A DNA stretch of 58,446 bases from an uncultured Eubacterium sp. (lineage in GTDB: Bacteria > Bacillota > Clostridia > Lachnospirales > Lachnospiraceae). The stretch covers positions 1 to 58,446 of the forward strand of contig CAJTZX010000022.1 in assembly GCA_910584345.1 (NCBI GenBank), read 5' to 3'. The notes under the pieces are model-generated. The model worked only from the letters and a program-made list of their open reading frames with translations. It had not been told where the DNA came from and did no database searches. The position numbers were made by a program, and so were the translations under genes. How positions within the stretch are numbered: the first letter of the stretch is position 1; every line of letters starts with the position of its first letter. Shown piece after piece: positions 25,904 through 35,078 of this stretch.

Positions 25904-27817
25904 ATGTTAAATAAAAAAAATATGAAATTCTGCCAGGCCGGAATTTTATTTGTTATGACGTTTATGATCTGTCTGCTGCTGCAGACAGGGAAAACGTTTG
26001 CGGTAGATGTTCCACAGGGACGTTATACACCAGAGGACAGTTTCCTTACGTATACGTTTACCGGTGATAACGATGGATATTATGCAAATGTAGAGAGCTA
26101 TAATCCGCGAGCGATAGAGAATGGTACATTAGATATACCTGCTACGATTAATTATCAAAAAGATCAAGATTCTCCGATTGAACAGGTCAGAGTAAAAGGT
26201 ATCCTGCGCAGGGCATTTCAAGGATGTACTTCTTTGCAGACATTGATACTGCCGGATTCCATTACTTACATCGGACAGGAAGCATTTGCCAACTGTACCG
26301 GTCTGGCGTCTATACAGACTACGGCAGATGACGGAAGTGATCCGGCTACCGGATATGTGGCCGCGGAAGAGATTGAGTACCGTGCGTTTTATGGGTGCAG
26401 TTCATTAACAGGAATCAGACTTGGCGATAAAAGACAGGGAAGCGGCGGTGTGCAGACGGTTCAGAATGAAGCGTTTATGAACTGCAGTAGTTTAAACAGT
26501 GTGGAAATTGGTCCAACCGTTACATGGATAGAAGGCGGCGCATTTGCCAACTGTGAATCTTTGGATGGATTGACCGGTGGAGTAAAGGTTACGGATAATC
26601 CGTTATATTTTGTACAAAACGGGATATTATATTATAGAGAAAGTAATAACAGTAACGTATTGCTGCTTTGTCCGTCCGGTACGCAGGTCGGTATTTTGAC
26701 AGAATTTGCAGAAAATGTGACACAGATTCGTAATGAAGCTTTTTATGGATGCCGGGGACTTTCTTCTATTACGATTCCCGGTACGGTGCGTTCGATCGGG
26801 GATAAAGCGTTTTATGACTGCAGCGGACTTGGTAATGTAACGATTCCAAATTCTGTTACCAGTATCGGAGCAGAGGTATTTCGCAACTGCAGCAGCGGAT
26901 TGTGCATTATCTGTTCAGGAGGAAGTACAGCTGAGCGGTATGCGATTACAAACAATATTACACGTAGTGTGGAATGTACAGTAAAGTTTTATAATACGGA
27001 AACAAGGCAGACGATTGAGAAAAAAGTTATGAGCGGCGAAACGGTAGATCCGCCGGTAGGCTGGGAACGCGCTGGATATGTACTGCGTTGGACAGATGAT
27101 TTTAACTCCGGTACGGTCATTACTTCTAACAGAACTATTAATACCGTATGGAAAAAATTGTATACGGTAACGTTCCGCGATCCGTCGGATAATAAAGAAT
27201 CGGTAGTTACCGGTGTAGAAGAAGGTACAGAAGCTTCTACGCCAAATTGGAGAAAAAAAGGCTACAGACTGACCTGGTCGACGGAAAATTATAAAAGAGT
27301 AAATTCGGATTTGACCGTTGATGCAGTATGGCTTGTTTCTTTGACAGATGAAACAGACCAGCCGGAACAGTCCGGACAGAAAAAGGGAGATCAGATTACG
27401 GTTGGCAATATTGTATATAAGATCTCAAGCATCACAGATAAGCGAGTGCGTGTTATGAGTCTTGTAGATGAATCCGTAACAAATGTTACCATTCCAAATA
27501 CTATTTCATATGGCGGTCGTACGTATTCGGTTACATGTATTAATGCGAATGCATTTCGCGGTAACCAGTTTTTGAAAAAAATTACGCTTGGCACAAAACT
27601 GCGTTCGATTGAGCATTATGCTTTTTATAATTGTCCGAAACTTGAAAAAATAGTCATTAATTCCAAGAGTCTTGTAAATGTCAGCAACTATGCATTGAAA
27701 AAGTTAAAGACATCGTTAAAAGTATATGTGCCAACAAGGGGACTCATCGCTTCTTATCGTTCGTTACTTTTGGATGGTGGAATGAGCAGAAAAGCAAAGG
27801 TAGTAAAAAAACCATAA
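25904..27817 (+). CDS. Secreted BspA-like leucine-rich-repeat protein, paralogue
   Basis: 637 residues with the same plan as the upstream protein: signal peptide (hydrophobic core ILFVMTFMICLLLQ), LRR_5 repeats (AFxGCxSLxxLxLP), two Flg_new-type repeats (VKFYNTE...NTVWKK and VTFRDPS...DAVWLV), and a terminal LRR_5 pair with a basic C-terminus. The start at 25904 follows TTGGAGG. The pair probably arose by duplication and is made as one transcript. No cell-wall anchor is visible. Confidence 0.88.
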   Translation: MLNKKNMKFCQAGILFVMTFMICLLLQTGKTFAVDVPQGRYTPEDSFLTYTFTGDNDGYYANVESYNPRAIENGTLDIPATINYQKDQDSPIEQVRVKGILRRAFQGCTSLQTLILPDSITYIGQEAFANCTGLASIQTTADDGSDPATGYVAAEEIEYRAFYGCSSLTGIRLGDKRQGSGGVQTVQNEAFMNCSSLNSVEIGPTVTWIEGGAFANCESLDGLTGGVKVTDNPLYFVQNGILYYRESNNSNVLLLCPSGTQVGILTEFAENVTQIRNEAFYGCRGLSSITIPGTVRSIGDKAFYDCSGLGNVTIPNSVTSIGAEVFRNCSSGLCIICSGGSTAERYAITNNITRSVECTVKFYNTETRQTIEKKVMSGETVDPPVGWERAGYVLRWTDDFNSGTVITSNRTINTVWKKLYTVTFRDPSDNKESVVTGVEEGTEASTPNWRKKGYRLTWSTENYKRVNSDLTVDAVWLVSLTDETDQPEQSGQKKGDQITVGNIVYKISSITDKRVRVMSLVDESVTNVTIPNTISYGGRTYSVTCINANAFRGNQFLKKITLGTKLRSIEHYAFYNCPKLEKIVINSKSLVNVSNYALKKLKTSLKVYVPTRGLIASYRSLLLDGGMSRKAKVVKKP

Positions 27818-27849
27818 TTGGAAATGAAAAAGCATTGGAGGATGAGAAC

Positions 27850-27978
27850 ATGGGAATTATTGTGTTTTTGGCATTGATCTTGCTGCTCGTCATTATAACT
27901 GTAGTGGTTACAGTGTCAGCTTCAGTAGCTGGTACAGTGGCAGCAGTTGTTGATGATGAATCTACAGATGAATGGTAG
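27850..27978 (+). CDS. Small single-pass membrane peptide, 42 residues
   Basis: GGAGGATGAGAAC places a strong ribosome site before the ATG. The peptide is a single long hydrophobic helix (residues 2-34, Ile/Leu/Val/Ala-rich) with a very acidic tail VDDESTDEW. It lies 32 bases after the second leucine-rich-repeat gene and before a terminator, so it is probably the last gene of that operon. It could aid surface export or act as a membrane regulator; there is no direct evidence. Confidence 0.65.
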   Translation: MGIIVFLALILLLVIITVVVTVSASVAGTVAAVVDDESTDEW

Positions 27979-28025
27979 TAACAGAACCGTGCCGGAAATG
28001 GTTATGTATTGAATAAAATATGGGA

Positions 28026-28058
28026 GGGCAGATAAAGAAATAGCTTATCTGTCCTTTT
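28026..28058 (+). terminator. Intrinsic terminator after the leucine-rich-repeat operon
   Basis: GGGCAGATAA (28026-28035) pairs with TTATCTGTCC (28045-28054, one G-U pair), followed by TTTT. Confidence 0.75.
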
Positions 28059-28110
28059 GTGTATGATATATCGTGAATAAGAACAAAAAACAAATACTGA
28101 GGCGAGGGAA

Positions 28111-29757
28111 ATGAAAAACAAAAAAAGAATAAGGCATCTTGGGAATAAAGTTAATTTGGTTGTAGGGTGTTTGCTGATACTTAGCGTTTCGGTTGTAGTT
28201 AGTATATGTATCTTTATGTTTTATAAACTGACAATTGATATGTTGCGTGATCGATGCGTGAGCGGTACTAATATGCTTGCATACGAATTGGATGGTTATG
28301 TAGGGCCTGAAGACCGAACGATTGTATTGGATGAATTAAAAGAACTGCTGGGCTGTGAATTTACAATTTTTCATGGAGACGAGCGTGTATATACGACGAT
28401 TCAGCAGGATGGTAAACGTGCAGTAGGCACAAAGCTGTCTGAGGAACTTTCTGAAATTGTATTGGAACAGGGGCAGTCTTATGTGGGCAATGCTTCGATT
28501 TTAGGCGTAGAGCATGTATGTTCTTATGTACCGACAAAGGATGAAAGCGGTAAGATTGATGGTTTGATATTTGCAGGTATTTCGATGCATGATGCATATG
28601 CACAGCTGAATCGTACGGTGATAGTTTCTATTATAGGTGAGATATGTATGCTCATTGTAAGTATTATTTTTATGTCTATATTTATCCATCGGGTGGTGAC
28701 ACGTCCGTTGTCCAGGCTGACGCAGCTGGCACAGACCATGGAGCAGGGCAGTCTTGGATTAGGCAGCGGCCAGGAATTAAAAGCAGATATCAGGTCGAAT
28801 GATGAGATAGGAATATTAGCGGAAATATTTGAAAATACAATACGTCGGTTAAAAAGTTACATAGGTGAAATTTCTACTGTGCTGGAATCGATTTCAAAAG
28901 GAGATCTTTCAACAAATACGACACAAAGTTATGTAGGTGATTTTACTTCTATAAAAAATTCTTTAGATGATATTTTAAACAGATTAAATAGTACAATGTC
29001 TCAGATTGTAGAAAGTTCGGAACACGTTTCCAGTGGTTCCAGACAGATGGCGGCTGGTTCGCAGGCATTGAGCCAGGGAGCGGTAGAGCAGGCGGGAGCG
29101 GTAGAGGAATTAGAAGAATCTGTACGCAACATTTCGAAACAGGTAGAGGAGACTGCAGCCAACGCGCAGCAAGCAAGACAAAGAGTAGATCATGTCGGCG
29201 GGCAGTTGTATGAAAGCAATCAAAAAATGCAGGAAATGATACAGGCGATGCAGGAAATTAAGGATAGTTCGAATGAGATCAGTAAGATTATAAAGACAAT
29301 AGAAACGATTGCATCACAGACAAATATACTTGCGCTTAATGCCGCTGTGGAAGCTTCCAGAGCCGGAGAATCTGGCAAAGGGTTTGCAGTAGTTGCGGAA
29401 GAAGTCCGTGAACTGGCGGGACAAAGCGCTGAGGCATCAAAAACGACATCAGAGTTAATTGAACGGTCCATCTCTGCAGTCGGACATGGCTCCAAAATTG
29501 TAAGCGAAACAGCAAGCAGGCTGGAAACAGCGGTTTCAGGTGTCGGTGAGATTGTAGAATCAACAAATATTATTGCAGACGCATCCCGTATGCAGGCAGA
29601 TCATATCGCACAGGTACAGGAACGCATCAGTCAGATTTCACATGTTGTGCAGACAAATTCTGCGACTGCGCAGGAGAGCGCGGCAACAAGCGAACAGCTT
29701 AGTTCTCAGGCTAAACTGCTAAAAAGACTGATTAGTATGTTTCGGGTAAGAGAATAA
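28111..29757 (+). CDS. Methyl-accepting chemotaxis protein with small extracellular sensor
   Basis: 548 residues. First membrane helix at about 14-38, an extracellular single-Cache-like domain (about 40-165, containing CEFTIFHGDERVYTTI and GLIFAGISM), second helix at about 170-193, HAMP (about 195-250), then a long signalling coil with tip SQTNILALNAAVEASRAGESG. It would control CheA in response to an unknown small ligand. It converges on cheC, with a bidirectional terminator between them. Confidence 0.94.
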   Translation: MKNKKRIRHLGNKVNLVVGCLLILSVSVVVSICIFMFYKLTIDMLRDRCVSGTNMLAYELDGYVGPEDRTIVLDELKELLGCEFTIFHGDERVYTTIQQDGKRAVGTKLSEELSEIVLEQGQSYVGNASILGVEHVCSYVPTKDESGKIDGLIFAGISMHDAYAQLNRTVIVSIIGEICMLIVSIIFMSIFIHRVVTRPLSRLTQLAQTMEQGSLGLGSGQELKADIRSNDEIGILAEIFENTIRRLKSYIGEISTVLESISKGDLSTNTTQSYVGDFTSIKNSLDDILNRLNSTMSQIVESSEHVSSGSRQMAAGSQALSQGAVEQAGAVEELEESVRNISKQVEETAANAQQARQRVDHVGGQLYESNQKMQEMIQAMQEIKDSSNEISKIIKTIETIASQTNILALNAAVEASRAGESGKGFAVVAEEVRELAGQSAEASKTTSELIERSISAVGHGSKIVSETASRLETAVSGVGEIVESTNIIADASRMQADHIAQVQERISQISHVVQTNSATAQESAATSEQLSSQAKLLKRLISMFRVRE

Positions 29758-29765
29758 GGAGAAAT

Positions 29766-29805
29766 AAAAAGTGCGTCAAAAGAATATCTTTTGATGCACT
29801 TTTTC
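29766..29805. terminator. Bidirectional terminator between chemoreceptor and cheC
   Basis: AAAAAGTGC...TCAAAAGA pairs with TCTTTTGA...GCACTTTTT, with one internal G-T mismatch. A-rich and T-rich ends make it usable on both strands. Confidence 0.85.
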
Positions 29806-29817
29806 TAAAAGAGCATA

Positions 29818-30447
29818 TTATAAATAAGGCATTCCAAGCTTTTGGAAAAGAATTTGAATGGATCTGGAATCTAATACCAGAATTAAACCGCTGTTCATTT
29901 CAGTATCTCCGATATGGAGCTTTTCGTCAATATACAAAACAGGTTCATCATAGCTGCGGGATAATTTCTCAGCCGGAATAGACACAAGAGCAGAGACATT
30001 ATCACAATAACTGTCTGGTGGTTGAATATTGATATACAGCTGTGTCATAGCGGCGATAGAATTTACGTATGCTGCAGTTGTAATATTACTCATTTCACGG
30101 ACAACAGAGATATCCATATCGTCGATTTTTGTCAAGTCTGCAATATCTTTTGGATAGAATGTGTTGATTAGTTTTTTTGCAAAATCCAGATGCACAACTT
30201 CCAGCATACAGCCGCGAATATCACCTTCCAGTGCGACAGTCATGCCAAGCGCTTTGGTGTCTTTTCCGCCTAAGTAATCTGCTACTTTCGCATAGCTAAT
30301 CAGGCTGATAACCGGAACTTCGATATCAACAACCGTATTCAGCAGGGATGCCAATGCAGTAGCTGCATTGCCAGAACCAATATTTCCTATTTCTCTTAGT
30401 ACATCCAGATGCATAGAACTGAACTCATCGATTTTCGTATAAGCCAT
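29818..30447 (-). CDS. cheC: CheC, CheY-phosphate phosphatase
   Basis: 209-residue CheC with both pseudo-symmetric active sites: LREIGNIGSGNAATAL (first Glu/Asn pair) and VREMSNITTAAYVNS (second). CheC dephosphorylates CheY-P and, with CheD, aids adaptation in Gram-positive chemotaxis. It lies outside a che operon, next to a chemoreceptor gene, and follows the cyclophilin gene by 24 bases, so the two are probably co-transcribed. No CheD gene is in the window. Confidence 0.92.
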   Translation of the reverse strand: MAYTKIDEFSSMHLDVLREIGNIGSGNAATALASLLNTVVDIEVPVISLISYAKVADYLGGKDTKALGMTVALEGDIRGCMLEVVHLDFAKKLINTFYPKDIADLTKIDDMDISVVREMSNITTAAYVNSIAAMTQLYINIQPPDSYCDNVSALVSIPAEKLSRSYDEPVLYIDEKLHIGDTEMNSGLILVLDSRSIQILFQKLGMPYL

Positions 30448-30471
30448 TTTTTCCTCCTTTTATTTATTTTG

Positions 30472-30993
30472 TCAGCAAGTTTCCGGAGCCGGATAATCAA
30501 CGCCAAAAGTATCAACCGTTACTTTTTTCATTCGCTGTGTTTCCATTGGCCGGTCATTCGAATCTGTAGGGACAGAGGCGATTTTGTCAACGATGTCCAT
30601 GCCTTCTGTAATCTTACCAAACGCTGCATAAAGCCCGTCTAAATGCGGAGATTTTTTATGCATAATAAAAAATTGGGAACCTGCAGAATCAGGCGCCATT
30701 GTGCGGGCCATAGAAAGGACTCCCGGATCATGTGCGAGATTGTTTTCAAATCCGTTTTGTGTAAATTCACCTTTAATAGAATAATCCGGCCCACCCATGC
30801 CAGTGCCTTGCGGATCTCCGCCTTGAAGCATGAAACCTTCAATGACACGGTGAAAAATCACGCCGTCATAAAATCCTTTTTGAATCAAACTAATAAAATT
30901 ATTCACTGTATTTGGGGCGATATCAGGGTATAATTCTCCTTTTAGAATGTCTCCGTTTTCCATTTCAATCGTTATTATCGGGTTTTGTGCCAT
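30472..30993 (-). CDS. Peptidyl-prolyl cis-trans isomerase, cyclophilin type
   Basis: 173-residue cytosolic cyclophilin with no signal peptide. Active-site motifs FHRVIEGFMLQGGDP (catalytic Arg) and GSQFFI are intact, with LDGLYAAFGKI completing the pocket. It speeds proline isomerisation during folding. It is transcribed with cheC, which may be accidental. Confidence 0.94.
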   Translation of the reverse strand: MAQNPIITIEMENGDILKGELYPDIAPNTVNNFISLIQKGFYDGVIFHRVIEGFMLQGGDPQGTGMGGPDYSIKGEFTQNGFENNLAHDPGVLSMARTMAPDSAGSQFFIMHKKSPHLDGLYAAFGKITEGMDIVDKIASVPTDSNDRPMETQRMKKVTVDTFGVDYPAPETC

Positions 30994-31093
30994 GTTTGTT
31001 CTCCTTCTGTGAATCGTTCTACTATTATGAATTCTATTCTACTTCTATTTTAATGGATTGTAAAGGAATCGTAAAGAGGAAATGAATATTTTT

Positions 31094-31123
31094 TTGAAGA
31101 TATTGGGTCATATATGATATAGT
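31094..31123 (+). promoter_or_regulatory. Promoter of the HAD-GNAT gene
   Basis: TTGAAG (31094-31099), 18 bases, TATAGT (31118-31123). The implied transcript start near 31130 excludes a GTG at 31126 as translation start. Confidence 0.5.
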
Positions 31124-31155
31124 ATGTGCAGATAGGAAAAGAGAGGTTTTATCAT

Positions 31156-32103
31156 ATGGATAAAAAACTGACAAAAAAACAAGAAGTGATACAGTCACAG
31201 CTGTTGTTACGTGCAGTTGTCTGGGATATTTTTCAAATAGAAGAAGCGGATGAGTACAGATTAAAGAGCGAACTGAAAAGCTTTGGCCTACCTGTCATTC
31301 AAATACGAGAGCAGGCAGAGACGAATCGCAGCAGAGAAAAATATAAGCAGGCAGCTGCGTGTTTGTCGAAACTAGGAATTTTAGAAAAAGAGGCACTGCT
31401 TATTACCGAAGATGATGACATGGCAGAGTATGCTTACAGGCAGAGGGATACAGACGGTTATTCTGGAATGGGAGTCGTCTGCTATGAAACGGAAACAAAC
31501 AGGAAAGATGTTTCGGCGGATATGATTGTACTTGGGTTCGAAGAAATAGGAATACAGTTTTTGGATCGCGTTTTAAAGCGCAGAAATGGTGTACCATGGA
31601 ATATTTTGTATACAGAGCGTACCATGGTGCGGGAGATTACCTTGGATGACCTGGATGAATTGTATGCGCTATACGATGGAGAAGGGATTACCGATTACAC
31701 GGAGCCGCTATACGAACGGCAGAAAGAGGAAGCTTATACGAGCAGTTATATTGCGTATATGTATTATTATTATGGATATGGCATGTGGATTGTACGGGAT
31801 AGAAAGACAGGAGCGTTAGTGGGACGGGCGGGAATTGAACATCGGGATATAGGTAATGAAGTACTGATGGAACTTGGTTATTTGATTGGAAAACAATATC
31901 AGAAGAAAGGTTATGCTACAGAAGTGTGTGAAGCGATTCTTGCATATGCAAAAGAAGAGATTGGTATCAATGAGCTGCATTGTTTTATCCATCCAGATAA
32001 TCATGCGTCACTTCATTTGGCTAAAAAGCTTGGATTCCAAATGGCAGAAACTTTTGATTCAGAAAAGGAAGAGTTTATGCATCTAAGGATGAATTTGAGA
32101 TAA
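31156..32103 (+). CDS. HAD-like/GNAT acetyltransferase fusion protein
   Basis: 315 residues. The C-terminal half is a GNAT domain with the acetyl-CoA loop QYQKKGYATEVCEAIL and the late motif CFIHPDNHASLHLAKKLGF, close to ribosomal-protein or small-molecule acetyltransferases. The N-terminal 140 residues (AVVWDIFQIEEADEYRL, then ITEDDDMAEYAY and GMGVVCYE) follow the order of a haloacid-dehalogenase fold, but the first nucleophile Asp motif is degraded, so that half may bind without catalysis. Substrates unknown. The start at 31156 is set by GAGAGG and by the promoter. Confidence 0.75.
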   Translation: MDKKLTKKQEVIQSQLLLRAVVWDIFQIEEADEYRLKSELKSFGLPVIQIREQAETNRSREKYKQAAACLSKLGILEKEALLITEDDDMAEYAYRQRDTDGYSGMGVVCYETETNRKDVSADMIVLGFEEIGIQFLDRVLKRRNGVPWNILYTERTMVREITLDDLDELYALYDGEGITDYTEPLYERQKEEAYTSSYIAYMYYYYGYGMWIVRDRKTGALVGRAGIEHRDIGNEVLMELGYLIGKQYQKKGYATEVCEAILAYAKEEIGINELHCFIHPDNHASLHLAKKLGFQMAETFDSEKEEFMHLRMNLR

Positions 32104-32193
32104 GGAAAAAAGAATTCATATTTTATGGTGGTCGTTCATATGATAAAACAGGACAAAGCATAATTATACTTTTGAATATGGAGGAGGATCATT

Positions 32194-32568
32194 ATGGATC
32201 AGATGGAACATCCAAAAAACAGCGCGATGCCAATTTTAGTAGACTTAGTAGCCATGTATGTCATTACGGGACTACTTCTTGTTCTTTTAGCAGCGCTTTT
32301 AGGAAAGCTGGAATTGTCGGATGCAGCTGTCAGCATCGGTATTATTGCGACGTATATTGTGTCCTGCTTTGCAGGAGGATTTTTGATCGGCAAAAAAAAG
32401 AAAAAGAAAAAATATCTTTGGGGGCTGTGTGTGGGGACGTTTTATTTTATCGTGCTGCTATTGGGGAATCTGGCAGTGAACCGTGGGCTGGATGGGCAGC
32501 TGGTACATATGCTTACAACAGCTGTATTGTGTATTCTATCGGGTATGGCTGGAGGAATGCTCAGTTAG
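32194..32568 (+). CDS. Small four-helix membrane protein, TIGR04086 family
   Basis: 124 residues, four hydrophobic helices and a strongly basic cytosolic loop (a run of lysines in the middle), with a short polar N-terminus and the C-terminal MAGGMLS. This matches the TIGR04086/YrzE-type membrane proteins of Firmicutes, whose function is not known. GGAGGATCATT precedes the ATG. A longer frame overlapping it in another phase is not coding. Confidence 0.75.
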   Translation: MDQMEHPKNSAMPILVDLVAMYVITGLLLVLLAALLGKLELSDAAVSIGIIATYIVSCFAGGFLIGKKKKKKKYLWGLCVGTFYFIVLLLGNLAVNRGLDGQLVHMLTTAVLCILSGMAGGMLS

Positions 32569-32588
32569 ACATAATTTTGCAAAATGAT

Positions 32589-32618
32589 TTGCAGACAGTG
32601 AAGCGTCTGTGCTATAAT
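32589..32618 (+). promoter_or_regulatory. Promoter of the hemerythrin gene
   Basis: TTGCAG (32589-32594), 18 bases, TATAAT (32613-32618). The spacer carries the partial inverted repeat CAGAC...GTCTG, which could be an operator. Confidence 0.65.
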
Positions 32619-32678
32619 AGCGCAAAAGAAGTAACAGCAGGTTACGAAAAAGAAAGAAATACAGGGAGGAGAAAGATA

Positions 32679-33503
32679 ATGTTTCAGTTTACAGAGGATT
32701 GCATGGTAGGAGTGCCTGAGATTGACGATCAGCACAGACATTTGTTTGATATCATGAATGAAGGGATACAGCTGGCTGCAAGCAGCTATACGGGGGATCG
32801 CTACACATCTATTAAAGATTTGCTGAATGAGCTGGATGACTATGCAGAGCAGCATTTTTCTCATGAAGAAAATTATATGGAGCAGATTCGGGATCCGGAG
32901 CTGATTCTGCAGCGAAACCAGCATATGATTTTCAGAGATAAGATTCGTGAGTGGAGCTTTACAGATATCGATGATCCAAAGCAGCAGAAGCAGCTGCTCA
33001 AAGAGTTGATGGAGTATCTTGCGCGCTGGCTGTATCATCATATTATTTCCAGTGATGCGCTGATCGGTAAACTTCCGAAGCTGGAAGAGTGGATGGTGAA
33101 AGAAAACCCGTGTGAATTTTTAGATGAGTACCGTACAGGAATAACATTTGTGGATGAAGAACATCAGGAACTGTTCCGTATTACGGATCGGGCGAATAAA
33201 TATCTGCATCATGATTTTGCCTATGGAAATGGCTATGATGAAATTATGGGTATTTTGCAGGAGTTAAAAGAATATACACAACGTCATTTCAAAGACGAAG
33301 AAGATTATATGGAGCGCATTCACTATGATGGTTTGCCTGCACAGAGAAGAGCGCATGAATCGTTTATTGATCGGCTGGAAAATATAGACATGGATGAGGT
33401 AGATGGAGATCCAAAAGTATATTTGGAAAGTTTGATTGAATTTTTATTAGGCTGGCTGATTAATCATATACTATATACGGATAAAAAGATTCCGTTAGAA
33501 TAA
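32679..33503 (+). CDS. Tandem bacteriohemerythrin, two O2-binding domains
   Basis: 274 residues made of two hemerythrin domains. Domain 1 (about 5-135) has the di-iron ligand pattern DDQHRHLFDIMNE, HFSHEENYME, NQHMIF and WLYHHIISSD. Domain 2 (about 145-270) has DEEHQELFRI, HFKDEEDYMERI, RRAHESF and WLINHILYTD. Both look able to bind O2. A double-domain form with no signalling module suggests O2 scavenging or buffering in an anaerobe. The true start is 32679, after GGAGGAGAAAG. coaBC follows by 14 bases. Confidence 0.92.
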   Translation: MFQFTEDCMVGVPEIDDQHRHLFDIMNEGIQLAASSYTGDRYTSIKDLLNELDDYAEQHFSHEENYMEQIRDPELILQRNQHMIFRDKIREWSFTDIDDPKQQKQLLKELMEYLARWLYHHIISSDALIGKLPKLEEWMVKENPCEFLDEYRTGITFVDEEHQELFRITDRANKYLHHDFAYGNGYDEIMGILQELKEYTQRHFKDEEDYMERIHYDGLPAQRRAHESFIDRLENIDMDEVDGDPKVYLESLIEFLLGWLINHILYTDKKIPLE

Positions 33504-33517
33504 CAGGAGGCATACGG

Positions 33518-34729
33518 ATGCTTACGGGAAAACATATCTTACTTGGCATTACAGGAGGGATTGCTGCCTATAAGACGGCAAATCTGGCAAGTATGCTCGT
33601 AAAGTTACACGCAGATGTACATGTTATTATGACAAAAAATGCGCAAAAAATAATTTCTCCGGTTGTCTTTGAAGCATTGACAGGGAATAAAGTCATTGAT
33701 GATGTGTTTGACCGGGACAGCGGTTATCAGGTAGCGCATATTGCGATGGCGCAGGAAGCGGATGTCGTGATGATTGCACCTGCCTCTGCAAATATCATCG
33801 CAAAACTGGCAAATGGGATTGCAGATGATATGCTTTCTACAACGATGCTTGCAGTTACGGCTCCGGTCTATGTGGTGCCGGCAATGAATACGCATATGCT
33901 GGAACATGCGGCAACACAGGCAAATCTTAAAAAAATAAAATCTTATGGTTATCATATCGTAGAACCTGCCAGCGGATTTCTTGCCTGCGGAGATACAGGC
34001 AAAGGAAAAATGCCGGAGGCGGATGTGCTGCTGGAATATATCTTATATGAAGCGGCGTATGAAAAGGATCTGGCAGGAAAAAAAGTGCTGATTACGGCAG
34101 GGCCGACAAGAGAAGCAGTTGATCCGGTTCGGTTTCTTACAAACCATTCTACCGGAAAGATGGGCTATGCGCTTGCTAAAAATGCAGTTCGCAGGGGAGC
34201 GCAGGTAGTGCTTGTGACAGGGCAGGTGCATCTGCCGCCGCCTTTGTTTGTTCAGGTCATACGAGTAACGACGGCGCAGGAAATGTATGACGCTGTGGAT
34301 GCGCATTTTGATGGACAGGATATCGTAGTAATGTCTGCTGCAGTGGCGGATTACCGTCCATTGCATACAGCTGCGGAAAAAATGAAGAAAAAAGAGGAAG
34401 CATGTGTATTAGAGTTAGAGCGGACAAAGGATATTTTAGGAAGTATGTCAAAACGTAAAAACGGACAGTTTTTATGTGGCTTTTCTATGGAAACAGAGCA
34501 TATGCTGGAAAATTCCAAAATAAAGCTGGAGAAAAAAAATCTGGACATGATCGTAGCAAACAGCCTGCGGATGGAAGGCGCGGGCTTTGGCACAGACACA
34601 AATATTATTACAATCATAAAAAAGAATTACGTACAGGAACTTCCTAAAATGAGCAAAGATGAAGCAGCACATGCGGTATTTAACCAAATTTTAACTTCTT
34701 TGCATAAATCGAATAATACACAAAAATAG
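33518..34729 (+). CDS. coaBC: Phosphopantothenoylcysteine decarboxylase/synthetase
   Basis: Bifunctional 403-residue flavoenzyme of coenzyme A synthesis that joins cysteine to 4'-phosphopantothenate and decarboxylates the product. CoaC half: ITGGIAAYK, the flavin/active-site region GYQVAHIAMA, PAMNTHML, and the ACGDTGKGKM flap with its essential Cys. CoaB half begins with the ITAGPTREAVDPVRFLTNHSTGKMGYAL signature, then AAVADYRP. Both halves are complete. AGGAGG precedes the start. It is possibly co-transcribed with the hemerythrin gene, an association without obvious meaning. Confidence 0.96.
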   Translation: MLTGKHILLGITGGIAAYKTANLASMLVKLHADVHVIMTKNAQKIISPVVFEALTGNKVIDDVFDRDSGYQVAHIAMAQEADVVMIAPASANIIAKLANGIADDMLSTTMLAVTAPVYVVPAMNTHMLEHAATQANLKKIKSYGYHIVEPASGFLACGDTGKGKMPEADVLLEYILYEAAYEKDLAGKKVLITAGPTREAVDPVRFLTNHSTGKMGYALAKNAVRRGAQVVLVTGQVHLPPPLFVQVIRVTTAQEMYDAVDAHFDGQDIVVMSAAVADYRPLHTAAEKMKKKEEACVLELERTKDILGSMSKRKNGQFLCGFSMETEHMLENSKIKLEKKNLDMIVANSLRMEGAGFGTDTNIITIIKKNYVQELPKMSKDEAAHAVFNQILTSLHKSNNTQK

Positions 34730-34797
34730 GGACATACTATCTGTAAATAAAAGCCATAGCAATAGTTTTATATTTTTATTGGAAAGAGAGGGTTGAT

Positions 34798-35073
34798 ATG
34801 GGCAGATTTATTTACAGAATGTGTCTCGTGATTGTTGTAGCCATTGCAGTTGCAGGCGGCGTATATTATTATACGACGTTTTATCAAAAGGAAGACGGAC
34901 CGCACAAAGGTACATTTGTATACACAGACGAAAGTGCAAAAAATACAGCGAGAGAAATTTCCTTACAAGCCGGACAAGCAGTAAAAGAAGCTTCTGTGCA
35001 GGCGCAGAAAGCGGTAAAAGAAGTATCCGCACAGGCAGGTCAACTAGCAGATCAGGTGTTTGGAAGGAGTTAA
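34798..35073 (+). CDS. Membrane-anchored helical protein upstream of spoVAA
   Basis: 91 residues: one membrane helix (about 7-26), a short tyrosine-rich stretch, then an Ala/Lys/Gln/Val amphipathic region of repeated QAxxAVKEAS-type units that should form a coiled coil outside the membrane. GAGAGGGTTGAT precedes the ATG. It ends five bases before spoVAA, so it is probably a member of that sporulation operon. Not recognised as a named family. Confidence 0.65.
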   Translation: MGRFIYRMCLVIVVAIAVAGGVYYYTTFYQKEDGPHKGTFVYTDESAKNTAREISLQAGQAVKEASVQAQKAVKEVSAQAGQLADQVFGRS

Positions 35074-35078
35074 CGGAT

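Noticed and set aside
32172..32678. A longer frame leading into the hemerythrin gene as one 443-residue protein
   Set aside because: The first part overlaps the small membrane protein gene in another phase and has no domain. A promoter and GGAGGAG site lie directly before the ATG at 32679.
34821..35078. N-terminal extension of SpoVAA
   Set aside because: It overlaps the 91-residue membrane protein gene in another phase and encodes a Cys/Arg/Ser-rich chain; GGAAGGAG and family length support the start at 35079.
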